Of a stretch of DNA of 64,000 nucleotides, positions 60,923 through 64,000 are shown piece by piece. The DNA comes from Bacteroides eggerthii (GTDB lineage: Bacteria > Bacteroidota > Bacteroidia > Bacteroidales > Bacteroidaceae). Position 1 is the first letter of the stretch; each line of letters starts with the position of its first letter. A model generated the notes under the pieces. It saw nothing but the letters and a program-made list of their open reading frames with translations. It was not told where the DNA came from and did not search any database. The stretch is from assembly GCF_025146565.1 (NCBI RefSeq), contig NZ_CP102258.1, positions 1,706,001-1,770,000 on the forward strand, in the 5' to 3' direction. Position numbers and translations under genes: made by a program.

Positions 60923-62371
60923 ATGAGAGAAGGAGACCTTACCTACGACGACTTCCTGCAAAGGCTGAACATTCAGGACGTGCTGATTGACGCGGGCTAC
61001 CACCTGAACCGGCGCGACGGCCTGCGCTATCCCTCGTATGTTCGTATAGACAGCGAGGGACGGCGTATCCGCGGCGACAAGTTCATCGTGACGCAACAGG
61101 GAAAATGCTGCTTCCAAGCCCAGCAGCAGAAAGTCTATAACATCATCTCGTTCATCAAGGAGCACCCGCAGTTCTTCACGGAATACCGTGTGGGCATGTC
61201 CCCCGACCGACTGGTGAACCTCGTGTGCAACCGGCTGCTGAACCATCCTATCGAGGACCGGACAACGCGGATTATACAGCCCAAGCGGGACATCCGCCCG
61301 TTCGACATCGCAAACTACGACCTGCACAAGTTCAACCCGCAGGACCGGGAGACACAGAAGAAGTTCTATCCTTATTTCAAGAGCCGGGGTATCGACCTCT
61401 ACACGCAATATGCCTTCCACCGCCACTTCTGTCTGGCGACGAAACATCGTGAGGACGGTGCGGCATACACCAATCTCGCTTTTCCGCTGACCTTGCCCAA
61501 AGGCGACGGTACGGTCGTGGGCTTCGAAGAACGGGGACGTGCAAGAATGGACGGAAGCGGCAGCTACAAAGGCAAGGCCGAGGGCAGCAATTCGAGCGAG
61601 GGGCTGTGGATTGCCAGCCCTGCCAAGACCCCACTTGCGGAAGCCAAGCGTATCTATTGGTTCGAGAGTGCCTACGACGCAATGGCTTATTACCAGCTTA
61701 ACCAGAAATGGGACAAGGAACTTAGAAAGGGAGTGTTCGTCTCTACTGGCGGAGCACCGAGCCAGCAACAGTTCAAAGCCATGATAGAGGCCACTCCACA
61801 CGCTTACCACCATCTCTGCTTCGACGGGGACCGTGCCGGGCAGATCTTCGCCATCAACTTCGCGCTCACCCATGCGGGCAAGACATTCACCAGTAACGTG
61901 ACGAAAGACGACAAACTGCTGGTCCGTATCAGTGGCGAGGAGAACCAAAACTACGAAGTAAAACTCGAACCCTTCGACTTTCACAGGATAGTCGGCACGC
62001 TTTTACGTCCCAAAGAAATCTATCGGGAAGATGGTACGCTTGACTATCGGACAATCGGCGACGGATATTTGCAGGAGATGAGCATGGTGTGCCAAGATGA
62101 GTACGAGATGGCTCTTGCCGAGGGTTCGGCCAGTGAGGAAACGCTGGAGGGCATGAGACAAAATATCATGGCCATAGAGGATGCGATCCGTAATCTTCCC
62201 GCTCCCGGCGAGGACAGCACCGACCTTATCGTGTACGAGCCCGCTGACAAAGGCTATAAGGACTGGAACGAACAGCTCTTGGCAAAAGCCAAGCTGCAAG
62301 AATCAGTTCACGAAGAGCCGGCCAGAAGAGAAGAACCCGAACAGGAACGGCAAGCACGTTTCCACCGATGA
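60923..62371 (+). CDS. Toprim-domain protein (DUF3991), copy 1
   Basis: A 482-residue protein. N-terminal CHC2/DUF3991-like part: FLQRLNIQDVLIDAGYHLNRRDG, SYVRIDSEGRRIRGDKFIVTQQGKCCFQ, VYNIISFIKEHPQFF. Then a Toprim-type domain: WIASPAKTPLAEAKRIYWFESAYDAMAYYQL (E at about 253) and HHLCFDGDRAGQIFAI (D-x-D, about 295). These are primase-like proteins of Bacteroidetes elements. A diverged tandem copy follows at 62413. Confidence 0.8.
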   Translation: MREGDLTYDDFLQRLNIQDVLIDAGYHLNRRDGLRYPSYVRIDSEGRRIRGDKFIVTQQGKCCFQAQQQKVYNIISFIKEHPQFFTEYRVGMSPDRLVNLVCNRLLNHPIEDRTTRIIQPKRDIRPFDIANYDLHKFNPQDRETQKKFYPYFKSRGIDLYTQYAFHRHFCLATKHREDGAAYTNLAFPLTLPKGDGTVVGFEERGRARMDGSGSYKGKAEGSNSSEGLWIASPAKTPLAEAKRIYWFESAYDAMAYYQLNQKWDKELRKGVFVSTGGAPSQQQFKAMIEATPHAYHHLCFDGDRAGQIFAINFALTHAGKTFTSNVTKDDKLLVRISGEENQNYEVKLEPFDFHRIVGTLLRPKEIYREDGTLDYRTIGDGYLQEMSMVCQDEYEMALAEGSASEETLEGMRQNIMAIEDAIRNLPAPGEDSTDLIVYEPADKGYKDWNEQLLAKAKLQESVHEEPARREEPEQERQARFHR

Positions 62372-62412
62372 CAATGCGGCACACCCCACATGAAACAACA
62401 AAAGAGAAGACA
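62368..62412 (+). pseudogene. Vestige of the downstream membrane-protein gene start
   Basis: The bases after copy 1 read MTMRHTPHET in an ATGA overlap, closely matching the start MTMQHSIQDE of the membrane-protein gene at 63798 after copy 2, in the same overlap and context. It looks like the left over start of that gene from the duplication event. Confidence 0.5.
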
Positions 62413-63801
62413 ATGAATGACAAAGAACTGACACATGACGATTTTTTGCAAAGGCTCGACATCCGGGATGTACTGCTCGATGCCGGTTATCGCCAGAACC
62501 GACGCTTCGGTTTGCGTCTCTCTTCGTTTATCCGCACGGACAGTGAGGGAAAGCGTATCCGGGGCGACAAGTTCGTCATCACACAGCATGGGAAGTGCTG
62601 TTGCCAGCCACCCCGGCAGAAGGAATACAACGTCGTTTCGTTCATCAAGGAACACCCGCATCTTTTTGCAGAATACCATGAGGGCATAAATCCGGATCGG
62701 CTGGTGGAACTCGTATGCTACCGCCTTCTGCATTACCCTATTCCCGAACAGGAAACCCGCACAGGACAACCCCAGCGGGACACCCGACCGTTCGACATTG
62801 CGGACTACAACATTCAGAAGTTCGATCCGCAGGACAGGGGTACGCAGGAGAAGTTTGCACCCTATTTCGAGAAAAGGGGTATCGACCTCTGTACGCAGCA
62901 AACCTTTCACCGGGACTTCTGTCTGGCGACCCGACACAGCGAGGACGGTCAGAGGCGCACTTGCCTCGCCTTTCCGATGACGTTACCCGAAGATGCGGAT
63001 AAGATCGTAGGATTCGAGAAGCGAGGACACGCCTACACGGACGGTAACTCCAGCTACGACGACATGACCGAGGGCAACCATTCGGGGGAAGGTGTATGGA
63101 TTGCCAGTCCTGCCCGGACAGCTCTTTCGGAAGCCAAGCATATCTACTGGTTCGAGAGTGCCAGCGAGGCAATGGCCTACTACCAGCTTCATCAGGCGAA
63201 AAACCAAGAGCTACGAAAGGCGGTCTTCGTCTCAACGGGCGGCGAACCTACCGAGAAACAGATGCGAGGCGTGCTTGAGCTTACGATCCCGGCCCGGCAG
63301 CATATCTGTTTCGACACCGGTCGGGAGGGGTGGAAGTTTGCCCAAACCCTGCAAAAGGAAATCTGCCGCACGATACGCTCCACCATCGAGGAGACACCGG
63401 AGCGGAAACCATATCTCGATTCCATACCGGACGGCAATGATCTGGACGAAGGAGAATTTTATCTGTTGCCCAAAGGCGGCTTGCAAGAGAGCTGCATACG
63501 ATTCGATGCCGAACGGGAAGAAGCCATATCAATGAGTTCGAGCAGGTTGTGTGCCCCGGAAGATGTGCAGGACCAAATAGATACCATGAGGAAGTGTTAC
63601 CGTGAGTTCCGTGAGAAATTACAGGATTTTCTCGGTATCGACAAGGAGCATGATGTCGCCATTTCCCGTGAAATGCCGGACTGTCGCTATACAGGCTGGA
63701 ATGAACAATTGCTGGCAGAGCAACAGCAAGAATCGGTCCGTGAAGAGTCGGTCAGAGAGGAAGAACCTGAACAAGAACGACAAACACATTTTCGCCGATG
63801 A
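62413..63801 (+). CDS. Toprim-domain protein (DUF3991), copy 2
   Basis: A 462-residue paralogue of the preceding gene: FLQRLDIRDVLLDAGYRQNRRFG, FIRTDSEGKRIRGDKFVITQHGKCCCQ, WIASPARTALSEAKHIYWFESASEAMAYYQLHQ. In the Toprim acidic strand the sequence is HICFDTGREGWKFAQ, so the second aspartate of the D-x-D is replaced; D-x-G suggests altered or lost primase activity. C-termini of both copies end with Glu-rich repeats (EEPEQERQ). Diverged well beyond a recent duplication. Confidence 0.78.
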   Translation: MNDKELTHDDFLQRLDIRDVLLDAGYRQNRRFGLRLSSFIRTDSEGKRIRGDKFVITQHGKCCCQPPRQKEYNVVSFIKEHPHLFAEYHEGINPDRLVELVCYRLLHYPIPEQETRTGQPQRDTRPFDIADYNIQKFDPQDRGTQEKFAPYFEKRGIDLCTQQTFHRDFCLATRHSEDGQRRTCLAFPMTLPEDADKIVGFEKRGHAYTDGNSSYDDMTEGNHSGEGVWIASPARTALSEAKHIYWFESASEAMAYYQLHQAKNQELRKAVFVSTGGEPTEKQMRGVLELTIPARQHICFDTGREGWKFAQTLQKEICRTIRSTIEETPERKPYLDSIPDGNDLDEGEFYLLPKGGLQESCIRFDAEREEAISMSSSRLCAPEDVQDQIDTMRKCYREFREKLQDFLGIDKEHDVAISREMPDCRYTGWNEQLLAEQQQESVREESVREEEPEQERQTHFRR

Positions 63802-64000
63802 CTATGCAGCATTCCATACAAGACGAGCGGAATATCCTTCTGCGGCCGCATACCGGGCAATTCGTCATCGACGAACTGCCGCTGATGTTCGTGTGCATGG
63901 CGGGGCTGGTGTACGGCGGCATGGAAGGTCTGCCGTTGAGCAGTATGGCGAGAATCGTTTCCTTATTTCTGCTCCTCGTGTTGCTGTATCGCTTCATCTA
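63798..64000 (+). CDS. Membrane protein, 3' end outside window
   Basis: A 67-codon start overlapping the previous stop as ATGA: MTMQHSIQDERNILLRPHTG, then QFVIDELPLMFVCMAGLVYG and a strong hydrophobic segment (MARIVSLFLLLVLLYRFI). Continues past the window edge. It may be a small membrane protein with a PH-like region, but too little is visible to say. Confidence 0.55.
   Translation, partial: MTMQHSIQDERNILLRPHTGQFVIDELPLMFVCMAGLVYGGMEGLPLSSMARIVSLFLLLVLLYRFI

Noticed and set aside
1..64000. CRISPR array or cas genes
   Set aside because: No regularly spaced direct repeats and no Cas-like proteins seen.

Overview
The window looks like a Bacteroidales chromosome (Bacteroides/Parabacteroides type) carrying a large integrated conjugative element. 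Three things support this: promoters of the TAnnTTTG (-7) / TTG (-33) kind that this order uses, a left flank with two ordinary Bacteroides chromosomal genes (a DUF3256 family protein and a YitT family membrane protein), and a long transfer operon with the TraE-TraO order known from CTnDOT-like elements. A 3' fragment of a tRNA-Gly gene at 1688-1732 (minus strand) marks the chromosome/element junction; everything to its right appears to be inside one element or several nested ones, and the other end lies outside the window.

Layout. 1-1681: chromosome. 1688-7300: AT-rich island, mostly minus strand, with retropepsin-like, lipoprotein, WG-repeat, DUF3871 and RecA-like ATPase genes. 7396-12186: tyrosine integrase, a frameshifted unknown gene, an HTH protein, a RepA-like helicase ATPase and a CHC2/Toprim primase (integration and replication module). 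12216-34006: plus-strand transfer operon: two TraE (DUF4134) genes, the second split by a 2.5 kb group II intron, then TraF, the TraG/VirB4 ATPase, an RNA-polymerase-alpha-CTD-like protein, secreted conjugation proteins, TraJ-TraO, two embedded DNA methyltransferases and a VirD4/MobC-like coupling protein. 34094-53373: mainly minus-strand genes, with a plus-strand hipBA pair, a MITE-like repeat, ParA/ParB, SSB and many small unknown proteins. 45256-51452 is a cargo operon of secreted proteins, lipoproteins and TonB-like proteins. 54485-56373: a truncated LytTR two-component system and a GNAT acetyltransferase. 56865-58093: a decayed secreted-protein gene and an M23 peptidase. 58312-64000: plus-strand DUF4099/DUF3945-like genes, a tandem pair of Toprim genes and the start of a membrane protein gene. 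I see no relaxase in the window.

The most unusual signal is a dispersed intergenic element of about 190 bp, five full copies plus one partial, each 25-50 bp upstream of a minus-strand gene or operon in the 36.8-53.4 kb region (a 65-aa gene cluster, a 158-aa gene, a DUF4313-like gene, an 83-aa gene ahead of ParB, SSB, and a 148-aa gene). Its two hairpins keep pairing through compensatory changes, while any reading frame through it breaks, so it looks like a structured leader or a promoter that works in single-stranded DNA, coordinating establishment genes of the element. A second, unrelated two-copy structured leader precedes the WG-repeat gene (left island) and the cargo operon.

How the parts fit: the integrase and att site place the element in the chromosome; the helicase, primase and SSB handle its single-stranded or replicating form; ParA, its RHH partner and ParB with clustered TAGTA-N2-TACTA palindromes would stabilise it; the Tra proteins form the type IV channel and VirD4 feeds DNA to it; methyltransferases and hipBA are protection/persistence cargo. 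Function names rest on recognisable motifs and gene order read by eye; no database search was run.
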